A stretch of 64,000 nt of DNA from JAHBXL01 sp964409775 (GCA_964409775.1 CAYPEI010000018.1:16870-80869), one strand, 5' to 3'; positions 46,894 to 55,010 are shown, counted from the stretch's first letter. Program-made: numbers and translations. Notes: generated from the sequence alone by a model not told the origin.

Positions 46894-46913
46894 TTTATGC
46901 ATAAAGGCATGCC
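46894..46913. promoter_or_regulatory. Adjacent palindromes between terminase and portal genes
   Basis: TTTATGCATAAA (46894-46905) is a perfect 12-bp palindrome, followed directly by GGCATGCC (46906-46913), a perfect 8-bp palindrome. They sit in the main non-coding gap (46774-46951) within the head genes. The TTTATGCATAAA box is very AT-rich for this genome. Possible uses: late promoter, operator or packaging site. Confidence 0.4.
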
Positions 46914-46951
46914 GTGGCGACCTTCCCTGTCTCGCCGCCCGGAGTGCTCGC

Positions 46952-47158
46952 GTGCCAGAACCTGACCCCAGCCTCGAGCAGGCCATCCGCGACAGCGCAT
47001 CGCAGCCCGCGAAGGCGTCGGTGGACGGCCAGTCCGTCGAGCAGCACCCGCTGAAGGACCAGATCGAGGCCGACCGCTACCTCGCGTCCAAGGACGCCGC
47101 GAGGAAGCCCGGCCTCGGCATCAAGTTCGCCAAGATCGTCCCGCCCGGTTCTGTCTGA
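46952..47158 (+). CDS. Small head protein between terminase and portal (gpW-position)
   Basis: A 68-residue protein starting at GTG 46952 (GGAG nine bases upstream). The motif pattern ASVDGQSVEQHPLKDQIEAD and RYLASKDAARKPGLGIKFAK resembles small proteins found between terminase and portal in lambda-like phages, where gpW joins head and tail. The AAA ADRYLASK part is typical of those neighbours. Structure would be helix-strand-helix. A head-tail joining role is inferred from position and style. Confidence 0.7.
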   Translation: MPEPDPSLEQAIRDSASQPAKASVDGQSVEQHPLKDQIEADRYLASKDAARKPGLGIKFAKIVPPGSV

Positions 47159-47163
47159 CCCCC

Positions 47164-48747
47164 ATGCTCAAGACCATCACCAACATCATGAGCCGGGTCG
47201 GTCGCGGGACGCAGACCGCCTCTCCCTCCCTGACGGCGTCGCGTGCACCGCACGGAAGCGGTTCACGCGGCAGCCGTCGGCTGGTCGTAGCAAAGTTCGA
47301 CTCGGCGCAGACCACGCCCGACAACCGGAAGCACTGGGCGAACGCAGACGGTCTCTCGCCCAACGCCGCGGTGAATCCCGAAGTCCGGCGCATCCTCCGC
47401 AACCGCGCTCGGTACGAGGTCGCCAACAACTCCTACGCCAAGGGCATCGCCCTCACGCTCGCTAACGACACCATCGGCACCGGTCCGCGGTTGCAGATGC
47501 TCACGGGCGACGCGGATGCCAACGCCCGCATCGAGGACGCGTTCGAGCAGTGGTCCCGGGCCGTGGATCTTGCCGGCAAGCTCCGGACGATGCGGCTGGC
47601 CCGGGCCGAGAGCGGCGAGGCGTTCGCCCTCCTTGTCAACAACCCCGCGATCGCGTCGTGGGGGTCGCCCGTGTCGCTGGACCTCAAGCTCATCGAGGCG
47701 GATCAGGTCTGCACTCCGCTCCTCCAGCGTGGGCGCACCGATGAGATCGACGGCATCGTGCTCGACCAATGGGGCAACCCCTCCGCGTACCGGGTACTGA
47801 AGCGGCATCCGGGCGACAGCGGCCTTCTCCGCGCACCCGTCGACGACCTCACCGCCTACGACACGTTCGCCGCGTCGGCCGTCGTGCACTACTTCCGTTC
47901 CGATCGGCCCGGTCAACTCCGCGGCATTCCCGATATCACGCCCGCGCTCCCGCTGTTCGCGCAGCTCCGCCGGTACACGCTGGCGACGATCGCCGCCGCC
48001 GAGACCGCCGCCAACTTCGCCGCCGTCATCTACACCGATGCTCCTCCCAACGGCGAGGCCGACCCGCTGGAGCCAATGGACGAGGTCGAGCTCGAACAGC
48101 GGCTGGCGACCGTGCTCCCCGGCGGCTGGAAGCTCGGCCAGGTTCACGCGGAGCAGCCGACGACGACGTTCGGCGAGTTCAAGCGCGAAGTCCTCAACGA
48201 GATCGCCCGCTGCCTGAACATGCCGTTCAACGTCGCGGCGGGGAACTCTTCGGGTTACAACTACGCCAGCGGCCGCCTGGACCACCAGGTGTACTTCAAG
48301 AGCATCCGCGTCGAGCAGCACCACCTGCAGCTCGCCGTGCTCGACCGCCTGCTCAAGGCTTGGCTCAACGAAGCGGTGCTCGTCGAGGGACTGCTCCCGC
48401 AGTCACTACGAACGCTCGGAGCGACCCTCCCCGAGCACGCATGGTTCTGGGATGGCGTGGAGCACGTCGATCCCGCCAAGGAAGCGACCGCTCAGGCCAC
48501 ACGCCTGGCCAATCACACAACCACGCTCGCCGCCGAGTTCGCCCGTCAGGGACGCGACTGGGAGCAGGAGCTCCGCCAGCGCGCGAAAGAGCTCGTGCTC
48601 ATGGATGAACTCGGCCTGACCCCCGCTCCCACGCCCCCCACGGCTCCCGCAGGCAGCACGCCCGCACCCAAAGAGGACGACACCAATGGCAACGAAGACC
48701 CCGACCGCTCTGAAGACCCGACTCGCGCCGAAGCGTCTGTGGCTTGA
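47164..48747 (+). CDS. Phage portal protein, lambda gpB family
   Basis: A 527-residue portal, the dodecameric ring at the head vertex through which DNA enters. Family features include NPEVRRILRNRARYEVANNS, GTGPRLQMLTGDADANARIE, WSRAVDLAGKLRTMRLARAE and the helical NIARCLNMPFNVAAGNSSGY-like stretch EIARCLNMPFNVAAGNSSGY followed by NYASGRLDHQVYFKS. The C-terminus is Pro/Glu-rich and its last 62 bp overlap the protease-capsid start in another frame, so translation is coupled. Confidence 0.93.
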   Translation: MLKTITNIMSRVGRGTQTASPSLTASRAPHGSGSRGSRRLVVAKFDSAQTTPDNRKHWANADGLSPNAAVNPEVRRILRNRARYEVANNSYAKGIALTLANDTIGTGPRLQMLTGDADANARIEDAFEQWSRAVDLAGKLRTMRLARAESGEAFALLVNNPAIASWGSPVSLDLKLIEADQVCTPLLQRGRTDEIDGIVLDQWGNPSAYRVLKRHPGDSGLLRAPVDDLTAYDTFAASAVVHYFRSDRPGQLRGIPDITPALPLFAQLRRYTLATIAAAETAANFAAVIYTDAPPNGEADPLEPMDEVELEQRLATVLPGGWKLGQVHAEQPTTTFGEFKREVLNEIARCLNMPFNVAAGNSSGYNYASGRLDHQVYFKSIRVEQHHLQLAVLDRLLKAWLNEAVLVEGLLPQSLRTLGATLPEHAWFWDGVEHVDPAKEATAQATRLANHTTTLAAEFARQGRDWEQELRQRAKELVLMDELGLTPAPTPPTAPAGSTPAPKEDDTNGNEDPDRSEDPTRAEASVA

Positions 48748-50671
48748 GGCCGCCGCCGCGCCGGCCGGTACCTCTCCGCTCACGCTCACGGGCACCGCGG
48801 AGATCACCGCGATCGCGGCCGGAGCCGACGCGGAGAAAGCCCTGCCGCGCTTCAAGATGCTGGCGTACACCGGGGGGGCCATGCGCGTCGCCGGGTGGCG
48901 TCACCCGGTGGTGCTCGATCTCGCCGGGCTGTCGGTCCCGTCGCAGAACCGCCCGATCCGGTTCGCACATGATCCGGCAGCCGGGGTTGGACACACGGAT
49001 GCGATCAGGGTCGAAGGCGGGCAACTCGTGGCCACAGGTGTGATCTCGCGCGACACCGCGACCGCACGCGAGGTGGTCGCCTCGTCGCGGAACGGGTTCC
49101 CTTGGCAGGCCTCGGTGGGAGCGAGCGTCGAGGAGTTCGAGTTCATCCGCGAGTCGCAGAAGTCGATCGTGAACGGGCTGGAGTTCTCCGGCCCCATCAA
49201 CGTCGTCCGCAAGGCGACGCTCGGCGAGATCAGCTTTGTGGACCTCGGTGCCGATGGGCGCACTAGCGCCTCCATCGCGGCCCAGCAGGGCGGGGGTGGT
49301 AACGGCAGTTTGGCGGGCGGTGATGCCGATCCCGCGCCCGGGGCGGGCGTTGCCGCGCTGCGCGCCGAGGCCCTCGCGGAGACCAGCCGTATCGCGGCGG
49401 TGCGGAAGATCTGCGCCGGCAAGCACCTCGACATCGAGGCCCAGGCGATCCGCGATGGTTGGGACGCGACGCGCACCGAGCTAGAAGTGCTCCGCGCAAG
49501 CCGTCCCAAGGCCCCGTCCATCCACGCGCCCGATACGAGCATCACCGCCGAGGTCCTGGAGGCCGCGTGCTTCCAGAGCGCCAAACTCGAAGCCATCGAG
49601 AAGGTCTGCTCGGCTCAGGCGCTGGAAGCCGCGGCCAAACGGTTCCAGGGCGGGCTTGGTCTTCAGGAGCTTCTCTTCGAGGCCGCGATCGCCAACGGGT
49701 ACACCGGCCGGACGTTCCGAGACAGCCGCCGCGTGCTCGAGGCCGCGTTCGGACGGGGCGCGGCGGGGATCGAGGCGGGGATGACGGTCATCGACGTGGG
49801 CGGCATCCTCTCCAACGTCGCCAACAAGTTCCTGCTCGAGGGATTCTTCAGCGTCGAGCGCGTCTGGCGGAGCATCTGTGCGGTCCGCAACGTCAGCGAC
49901 TTCAAGACCGTGACGAGCTACCGGCTCGTCGGCAAGGACCAGTACGAGCAGGTCTCGCCCGGCGGCGAGCTCAAGCACGGGACGCTCGGCGAGGAGACGT
50001 ACAGCAACAAGGCCGACACCTACGGCCTGATGCTGTCGATCGACCGCCGCGACATCATCAACGACGATCTGGGCGCCGTCACCACCGTGCCCCGCAAGCT
50101 CGGCCGCGGCTCGGGTCTGAAGATCAACGACGTCTTCTGGGCGGCGTTCATGAACAACGCCGCGTTCTTTGCTGTCGGCAACAAGAACTTCATCTCGGGC
50201 GCGGACACGGCGCTGGGGATCGACGGCCTCACCAAGGGCGAGGTCGCGTTCATGGACCTGGTGGACTCCGACGGCAAGCCCACGGGCGTGATGCCGTCGA
50301 TCCTGCTGGTCCCCACGGCGCTCTCGGCGATGGGCACGCAGCTCTACAAGAGCGTGGAGATGCGCGACACCACGGCGAACACCAAGTTCCCCGTCGCCAA
50401 CCCGCACCAGGGCAAGTTCCGCATCGAGGTCAGCCGGTACCTGTCGAACGCGCTCTACGCCGGCAACTCGGCCAAGGCGTGGTACCTCCTCGCCGATCCG
50501 AGCGACTTGCCCGTCATCGAGGTCGCGTTCCTCAACGGGCAGGAGGCTCCGACCATCGAGACCTCCGACGCCGACTTCAGCCAGCTCGGCGTGAGGATGC
50601 GCGGGTACCACGACTTCGGCGTCGCGCTGCAGGACCCGCGCGGCGGCGTCAAGAGCAAGGGCGAGGTGTAA
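48686..50671 (+). CDS. Prohead protease fused to Mu gpT-like major capsid protein
   Basis: A 661-residue polyprotein. Residues about 10-215 resemble a phage prohead protease: KMLAYTGGAMRVAGWRHPVV, NRPIRFAHDPAAGVGHTDAI with a conserved histidine, and WQASVGASVEEFEFI. A linker of about 215-330 is Ala/Gly-rich then helical (scaffold-like, AALRAEALAETSRIAAVRK). Residues about 330-661 are the major capsid protein of the Mu gpT type: GILSNVANKFLLEGFFSVER, LKHGTLGEETYSNKADTYGL, and the C-terminal DFGVALQDPRGGVKSKG. Cleavage would free the capsid from its protease and scaffold. The ATG has GAGG upstream, inside the portal gene. Confidence 0.88.
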   Translation: MATKTPTALKTRLAPKRLWLEAAAAPAGTSPLTLTGTAEITAIAAGADAEKALPRFKMLAYTGGAMRVAGWRHPVVLDLAGLSVPSQNRPIRFAHDPAAGVGHTDAIRVEGGQLVATGVISRDTATAREVVASSRNGFPWQASVGASVEEFEFIRESQKSIVNGLEFSGPINVVRKATLGEISFVDLGADGRTSASIAAQQGGGGNGSLAGGDADPAPGAGVAALRAEALAETSRIAAVRKICAGKHLDIEAQAIRDGWDATRTELEVLRASRPKAPSIHAPDTSITAEVLEAACFQSAKLEAIEKVCSAQALEAAAKRFQGGLGLQELLFEAAIANGYTGRTFRDSRRVLEAAFGRGAAGIEAGMTVIDVGGILSNVANKFLLEGFFSVERVWRSICAVRNVSDFKTVTSYRLVGKDQYEQVSPGGELKHGTLGEETYSNKADTYGLMLSIDRRDIINDDLGAVTTVPRKLGRGSGLKINDVFWAAFMNNAAFFAVGNKNFISGADTALGIDGLTKGEVAFMDLVDSDGKPTGVMPSILLVPTALSAMGTQLYKSVEMRDTTANTKFPVANPHQGKFRIEVSRYLSNALYAGNSAKAWYLLADPSDLPVIEVAFLNGQEAPTIETSDADFSQLGVRMRGYHDFGVALQDPRGGVKSKGEV

Positions 50672-50753
50672 GCGGCGGTGCCAGAGGCGGAAATCGGCGA
50701 CGGCAAGGGCGACGACAACCCGGGAGTCATCCCGGATCAAGGAGAAGGCAGCA

Positions 50754-51101
50754 ATGGCTATGGGACCGGCCAAGCTCGTGCAGGAAGGCAGCAGCATCGA
50801 CTACACCCCGGTCGCCGATGTGCTCGCCGGCGCTGTCGTGGTGCAGACGGAGATGGTGGGCGTCGCGGTGATGCCCATCAAGGCAAACCAGCTGGGCTCG
50901 CTGGCGATGTCGGGCGTGTTCGAGTTCAACAAGGCGCTCGGCGCCGGCAGCGGCATGCCCGCGGGCACCAACGCCTATTGGGACGCAGGGGCGCAGAACG
51001 CCACCAAGAACGCCGCGGCGGGCGCCAACAAGCTCATCGGCAAGACCGTGAAGGCGACCGTGGACGCCGATACCACCGTCCGCATCCGCCTGCTGCAGTG
51101 A
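50754..51101 (+). CDS. DUF2190 capsid-decoration-type protein
   Basis: A 115-residue beta-rich protein of the DUF2190 family, small capsid-associated proteins of tailed phages likely to cement the shell. Family pattern: SIDYTPVADVLAGAVVVQTE, VGVAVMPIKANQLGSLAMSG and VFEFNKALGAGSGMPAGTNA, then KATVDADTTVRIRLLQ. AAGGAG precedes ATG 50754. Order directly after the capsid gene is usual for such proteins. Confidence 0.87.
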   Translation: MAMGPAKLVQEGSSIDYTPVADVLAGAVVVQTEMVGVAVMPIKANQLGSLAMSGVFEFNKALGAGSGMPAGTNAYWDAGAQNATKNAAAGANKLIGKTVKATVDADTTVRIRLLQ

Positions 51102-51117
51102 CGGCGAGGGGCCACCC

Positions 51118-51507
51118 ATGGGCGACATGCTCGATCGGGGCTCGGCGTTCCTGGACGACCAGCGTCACAGGCATCTGTCGCGGCTCGTTCTCTACCGGCG
51201 CGGCTCGGATGAGAAGGAAGTCCGGGCCACCGTCGGCAAGACGGAGTTCGAGCAGGCGGACGACGCGGGGCTCATCCACCGCGTCGAGTCGCGGGACTTT
51301 CTCGTGCGTGCTGCGGACATGGACCTGGGCTCCGGTCCGATCCTCCCGCGAGCGGGCGATCAGATCCGCGAGACAGTCGGGGTCGAGGAGACGTCGGTGT
51401 TCGTGTACGAGGTCAACGCGCCCGGGGGACAGCCGCCGTGGCGCTACAGCGACCCGTACCGCAGGGTTCTTCGGGTTCACACCAAGCACATCGGGACGGA
51501 GGCGTGA
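51118..51507 (+). CDS. Head-tail connector-type protein
   Basis: A 129-residue protein from ATG 51118. Composition and position (after capsid and decoration protein) suggest a head-completion or adaptor protein; helical N-terminus (LDRGSAFLDDQRHRHLSRLV) then strands (LVLYRRGSDEKEVRATVG, VESRDFLVRAADMDL) and DPYRRVLRVHTKHIG. Direct family is not recognised. Overlaps the next start (TGATG), so genes are translationally coupled. Confidence 0.68.
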   Translation: MGDMLDRGSAFLDDQRHRHLSRLVLYRRGSDEKEVRATVGKTEFEQADDAGLIHRVESRDFLVRAADMDLGSGPILPRAGDQIRETVGVEETSVFVYEVNAPGGQPPWRYSDPYRRVLRVHTKHIGTEA

Positions 51508-51767
51508 TGGAAGAGGGGAACGGACAGAACGGCAACGGCGGCAAGGCGTCGCTGCGCATCCAGTGGGCGGGGCTTGTTCTCACGGTCCTGCTCGCCGCCG
51601 GCGCGATGACCGTCCAGTGGGGCGTGGTCACAGCAAAGCTCCAGCAGGTCGAGAAGCGGCTGGACGAACTCATCGTCGAGGCCCGGGCGCTGCGCGTCGA
51701 GTACCAGGCGATCGAGCGGAGGGTGTCCTACCTCGAGGGACGGCTCAACGGAAGGGGTTCCCCGTGA
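51507..51767 (+). CDS. Small membrane protein with coiled coil, holin/XhlA-like in layout
   Basis: An 86-residue protein: polar Gly/Asn-rich N-terminus, one TM segment (IQWAGLVLTVLLAAGAMTVQ), and a C-terminal coiled coil (KLQQVEKRLDELIVEARALR, EYQAIERRVSYLEGRL). This layout resembles XhlA-type or other small lysis or tail-membrane proteins, but it sits among connector genes rather than next to an endolysin. Function not assigned. It is coupled on both sides by TGATG and GTGA overlaps. Confidence 0.7.
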   Translation: MEEGNGQNGNGGKASLRIQWAGLVLTVLLAAGAMTVQWGVVTAKLQQVEKRLDELIVEARALRVEYQAIERRVSYLEGRLNGRGSP

Positions 51768-52195
51768 GCACCATCTCGACCATCGCCGACGCCGTCGCGT
51801 CGCACATCAATGCCGGCGCGTTCTCGCAACCGTTGAGCGCCGTGCGGATGTACCAGCCCGCGTTCACGCTGGCGGAGCTCGCGGACCTGCGCGTGTCGGT
51901 CGTGCCGCGCACGGTCGGTATCGCGGCCGCGAGCCGCGACAGCAGCACGTTCGAGTGCGTCGTGGATGTCGGCGTCCAGAAGAAGCTCCCGGCAGAGAAC
52001 GAGCAAGCGGCGATCGATGGACTGCTTGACCTCGTGGAGGAGATCGCCGACCACCTGCGGCTCAAGCGACTCCCCGGCGCCCCCGAGGCGGCGTGGGCGG
52101 GGATCGCCCACGAACCGGTCGTGTCGAGCGAGTCGCTGGAGCAGCAGCGGGTCTTCACCAGCGTCCTGAGCGTCACGTACCGGGTGCGGAGGTAG
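51764..52195 (+). CDS. Probable tail-terminator (gpU-like) protein
   Basis: A 143-residue protein from GTG 51764, coupled by GTGA to the previous gene. The layout is helix-strand mix: ISTIADAVASHINAGAFSQP, FECVVDVGVQKKL, IDGLLDLVEEIADHLRLKRL and QQRVFTSVLSVTYRVRR. Length, position between connectors and tail tube, and the alternating strand pattern fit phage minor tail proteins of the gpU type that stop tail growth. No specific motif confirms it. Confidence 0.62.
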   Translation: MSTISTIADAVASHINAGAFSQPLSAVRMYQPAFTLAELADLRVSVVPRTVGIAAASRDSSTFECVVDVGVQKKLPAENEQAAIDGLLDLVEEIADHLRLKRLPGAPEAAWAGIAHEPVVSSESLEQQRVFTSVLSVTYRVRR

Positions 52196-52197
52196 CC

Positions 52198-52455
52198 GTG
52201 CGGAATGTCGTCATCGCCACCATCGCCCTGGACAGCGGGAACAAGCCGCTCTCAACGACGACGCTCGTGGCGTCGTTCACGCTCACCGCATCGCACAAGA
52301 ACACCCAGGACGCGACGTTGTCGGACGGCAAGGGGGGCGAGGTGCTGATGGCCCCGGGCGTGCAGTACCCGTTCGAGCGGGTCAACCTGGCGGACATCCT
52401 CGTGCGGAGCAAGGCGGGCGAGGCGGTGTATGTGGTCGGCCACAGCGCCGAGTGA
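52198..52455 (+). CDS. Small beta-rich tail protein
   Basis: An 85-residue, all-beta protein from GTG 52198 with GGAGG upstream: VVIATIALDSGNKPLSTTTL, VASFTLTASHKNTQDATLSD, VNLADILVRSKAGEAVYVVG. No family is recognised. Position next to the tail tube suggests a tail or capsid accessory structural protein, for example a decoration domain. Confidence 0.62.
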   Translation: MRNVVIATIALDSGNKPLSTTTLVASFTLTASHKNTQDATLSDGKGGEVLMAPGVQYPFERVNLADILVRSKAGEAVYVVGHSAE

Positions 52456-52467
52456 AAGGAGTCTGGG

Positions 52468-52896
52468 ATGGCGATCAAGCTCGGCATGGAGGCCGCCCTC
52501 AAGTTCAAGGCGGGCGGACAGGCCGGCGGGGGCGCGTGGACGGCGCTGGGCAACACCCGCGACGTGACGCTCAGCCTCGAGGCGGGCGAGGCGGACGTGA
52601 CGACGCGCGCCAACAGCGGCTGGCGCGCCACGGTCGCCACGCTCAAGGAGGCCAGCGTCGAGTTCGAGATGGTCTGGGACACCGCGGACGCCGGGTTCAC
52701 CGCGATCAAGAGCGCGTTCTTCAACAACGCGCCCATCGGCTTCCAGATCCTGGACGCGACCAGCGGGCAGGGCCTCCAGGCGGACTTCTCGATCACCAAC
52801 TTCTCGCGCAGCGAGGCCCTGGAGGAGGCGATCACGGTGTCGGTCACGGCCAAGGTGACGTACTCGACGACGGCGCCTTCTTGGATCGGCGGCTGA
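52468..52896 (+). CDS. Phage major tail tube protein
   Basis: A 142-residue protein of the phage major tail protein type. Typical stretches are LKFKAGGQAGGGAWTALGNT, RDVTLSLEAGEADVTTRANS, GWRATVATLKEASVEFEMVW, and a C-terminal beta part with ITNFSRSEALEEAITVSVTA. Such proteins form stacked hexameric rings of a siphovirus tail. It precedes the chaperone and tape-measure genes, as expected. Confidence 0.86.
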   Translation: MAIKLGMEAALKFKAGGQAGGGAWTALGNTRDVTLSLEAGEADVTTRANSGWRATVATLKEASVEFEMVWDTADAGFTAIKSAFFNNAPIGFQILDATSGQGLQADFSITNFSRSEALEEAITVSVTAKVTYSTTAPSWIGG

Positions 52897-52949
52897 GCCT
52901 GTCGGATTTGCGTCTGTTTTCTGTCGGATCGGCGCTCACGGAGGAACTG

Positions 52950-53444
52950 ATGCGGTCATTCAAGGACAACCAGGGTCGGCAGTGGTCGGTGGACATCAAC
53001 GTCGCCGCGATCAAGCGCGTGCGCGGGCTCGCGGGCACCGACCTGATGCAGGTCGTCGAGGGAACGCTCATCGAGAAGATCGTCCGTGATCCCGTGCTCC
53101 TGTGCGATGTCGTCTACGCGCTCTGCAAGCCCGAGGCGGACGCACGGAACGTCTCCGACGAGGAGTTCGGCAGGGCGATGGCCGGAGACGCGATCGAGGC
53201 CGCGACGGCGGCGGTGCTGGAGGAACTGGTTTCTTTCTGCCCGAGCCCGAGGGACCGGGCCAACCTCGGGCGGGTGCTCCAGGCCACGCGGAAGGTGATG
53301 GACCGGGCGCGGGACCTGGTGGAGAAGAAGCTCGACAGCGGTGCGCTGGACCGGTTGGCGGATCGGCTCCTGTCCGAGGAGACGACTGCTGGAAACTCGT
53401 CCACCGGTGCGCCGGCCTCGTGGGGATCGACCCCGGCCCCCTGA
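52950..53444 (+). CDS. Probable tail assembly chaperone (G-like)
   Basis: A 164-residue protein from ATG 52950 (GGAGG upstream). N-terminus RSFKDNQGRQWSVDINVAAI, then helices (EEFGRAMAGDAIEAATAAVL, NLGRVLQATRKVMDRARDLV) and a Ser/Pro-rich tail before TGA 53444. Position between tail tube and tape measure, and the -1-frame ORF that overlaps its end, match the G/GT chaperone arrangement of long-tailed phages. The last codons are GCC CCC TGA, a possible -1 slip site. Confidence 0.72.
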   Translation: MRSFKDNQGRQWSVDINVAAIKRVRGLAGTDLMQVVEGTLIEKIVRDPVLLCDVVYALCKPEADARNVSDEEFGRAMAGDAIEAATAAVLEELVSFCPSPRDRANLGRVLQATRKVMDRARDLVEKKLDSGALDRLADRLLSEETTAGNSSTGAPASWGSTPAP

Positions 53445-53701
53445 CGCTCCGCGAACTGCTGGCGATGCTCGACGGCAGGCAGCGCCACGACTGGTCGATC
53501 GCCTCCGCCGTCATGGCCGTGATGGCCAACATCCACCGCGACCCCAAGCGATCCCGCCGATTCAGCTCCAGCGACTTCGACCCCTTCTGCAAGCGGACCC
53601 GGCCCGTCAAGGTTGACGTGTCGGTCCTCAAGGACGTGTTCATCGACGGGCGCGTGCCCGACGCGCTCGACCCGCGAAGAAAGGGCTCCGTGTGTGGCTG
53701 A
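53420..53701 (+). CDS. Tail assembly chaperone extension (GT-like), probably made by -1 frameshift
   Basis: A 93-codon frame in the -1 register of the upstream gene. The only start is GTG 53420 and it lacks a ribosome site, so fusion by a -1 shift at the CCCCC run (53437-53441) just before TGA is likelier; that would append LTLRELLAMLDGRQRHDWSI and the helical ASAVMAVMANIHRDPKRSRR segment to the first protein. LRELLAM and the Arg-rich helix resemble T parts of phage chaperones. It overlaps the Dcm start by 8 bp. Confidence 0.62.
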   Translation: MGIDPGPLTLRELLAMLDGRQRHDWSIASAVMAVMANIHRDPKRSRRFSSSDFDPFCKRTRPVKVDVSVLKDVFIDGRVPDALDPRRKGSVCG

Positions 53702-54914
53702 TCGTTCCCGGCATCCCGTGCTCATCCTCTCGCTCTGCACCGGCGGAGCGGGCCTGGACCGAGCCGTCGAGCTCGCTCTTCCGGGCGCTCGCATCGTGTG
53801 CGGCGTTGAGCGGGAAGCCTTCGCCGTGGCGGTCCTGGCGGACGCGATGGCGAAGGGCCTCGTGGCTCCGTTCCCTGTGTGGAGCGATCTGCGGACCTTC
53901 GACGGCCGAGCGTGGCGTGGCGTCGTGGATTGGGTCACTGCGGGCTACCCCTGCCAGCCCTTCAGCGTCGCGGGCAAGCGCCTCGGCAAGAAAGATCCGC
54001 GCCATCTCTGGCCGCACGTCCGCCGCGTCGTCAACGAGTGCGAGCCGGAGTTCGTCTTCCTCGAGAACGTCGCCGGCCATCTGCGGCTGGGCTTCCGTGC
54101 GGTCGCCCGGGGCCTACTCGCGATGGGCTACCGCGTTGCGGCGCGACTCGTCACGGCGGCGGAAGTCGGCGCTCCGCACAAACGCGAGCGGCTGTTCATC
54201 CTGGCCCACCGCCACCGACGCAGACGATTCAACGACGGCGCGGATGCGGGCCGGCCGTGCGGCCGGCGGGCGCACCACGGACTATCTCTCCCGCACAGCG
54301 CTGATGTGGCCCGCCGCACGTGGCGAGGACGCCGGGAGCTGCGGGAACCACCCGGGCGCGACCGATTCGCTGACGGGCACGAGCCGCTCGTGGCAGACGC
54401 CCGCGGCCGACAGCTTCCGCTGCCGGGGCGGGGCGCGCAAGGAGGAGATGGGGCTCGACCAGCAGGCCCGCTTCTGGCCGACGCCCACCGTGCCGTCGCG
54501 CGGACCAGAGACGCGGACGTCGAAGGCCGCCAGGGGGTCAGGGGGGATCGATCTCCAGACGCGGGTCCGCGCGTGGCCGACGCCCACCGCGCGGGACGAA
54601 AAGGGCGCGAACGGCGCCCACCATACGGCCCGCGCGCTCGCCGCGGGGACACGCGCCCACCTGGACCAGCTCCCCAACTTCGTCGCCCACTGTTTCCGCC
54701 GGGGCCCGACGAGCTCGAACACTGGGCCGAAGTCCTCGCCGCGTGCGGAGGCGACTTCCCCGGCGCCTCGCTTGAACCCGCGCTTCGTGGCGTGGCTGAT
54801 GGGGTGGCCGCCCATCGACGCGACTGGCTTCGGCTTCTCGGCAACGGCGTGGTGGACCTCCAGGGCGCGCATGCGCTCGGCGCTCTGCTCGCTGACCTGC
54901 GAGAACGCGGGTGA
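53694..54914 (+). CDS. dcm: DNA (cytosine-5) methyltransferase, phage Dcm type
   Basis: A 406-residue C5-cytosine methylase starting at GTG 53694 (AAGGG upstream). Motif I is LILSLCTGGAGLDRAVELAL, motif IV catalytic Cys is C87 in YPCQPFSVAGKRLG, motif VI is FVFLENVAGHLRLGF, motif VIII is GAPHKRERLFILAH. The middle (about 175-330) is variable, with repeated VADA or LADAH phrases. The C-terminus has EPALRGVADGVAAHRRDWLR and LLGNGVVDLQ (motif X). All conserved parts are in one frame. The middle of the same DNA is also open in the +1 frame and carries W-P-T-P-T motifs seen in other phage methylases. Likely protects phage DNA from restriction. Confidence 0.9.
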   Translation: MADRSRHPVLILSLCTGGAGLDRAVELALPGARIVCGVEREAFAVAVLADAMAKGLVAPFPVWSDLRTFDGRAWRGVVDWVTAGYPCQPFSVAGKRLGKKDPRHLWPHVRRVVNECEPEFVFLENVAGHLRLGFRAVARGLLAMGYRVAARLVTAAEVGAPHKRERLFILAHRHRRRRFNDGADAGRPCGRRAHHGLSLPHSADVARRTWRGRRELREPPGRDRFADGHEPLVADARGRQLPLPGRGAQGGDGARPAGPLLADAHRAVARTRDADVEGRQGVRGDRSPDAGPRVADAHRAGRKGRERRPPYGPRARRGDTRPPGPAPQLRRPLFPPGPDELEHWAEVLAACGGDFPGASLEPALRGVADGVAAHRRDWLRLLGNGVVDLQGAHALGALLADLRERG

Positions 54915-54924
54915 GAACGACTGA
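54213..54924 (+). other. Overlapping +1-frame reading with methyltransferase-like motifs
   Basis: In the +1 frame relative to Dcm the DNA is open from 53692 to 54924. Its first 170 codons look like noise, but from 54213 it reads WPTATDADD, WQTPAADSF, WPTPTVPSR, WPTPTARDEKG, LDQLPNFVAHCF and LNPRFVAWLMGWPP. These phrases resemble the C-terminal variable region of phage C5-methylases as I recall it. Either a family frameshift reassigned this stretch or two C-termini are made by recoding. Not a confident gene. Confidence 0.4.
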
Positions 54925-55010
54925 ACGACACACCCACTCCCCCACCAGCGCCGCGAGCCGCGGCGCGGATGTCCCGGTCGCCCGATTCCCCTTGTCAAGG
55001 AGCTTCATCA

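Noticed and set aside
46770..46904. 44-codon frame overlapping the zinc-ribbon stop by ATGA
   Set aside because: Composition is poor and it ends in the palindrome; not convincing beside the zinc-ribbon gene.
53441..53701. Second tail-chaperone frame as an independent gene
   Set aside because: Its only start lacks a ribosome site, so it was kept only as a probable frameshift extension.
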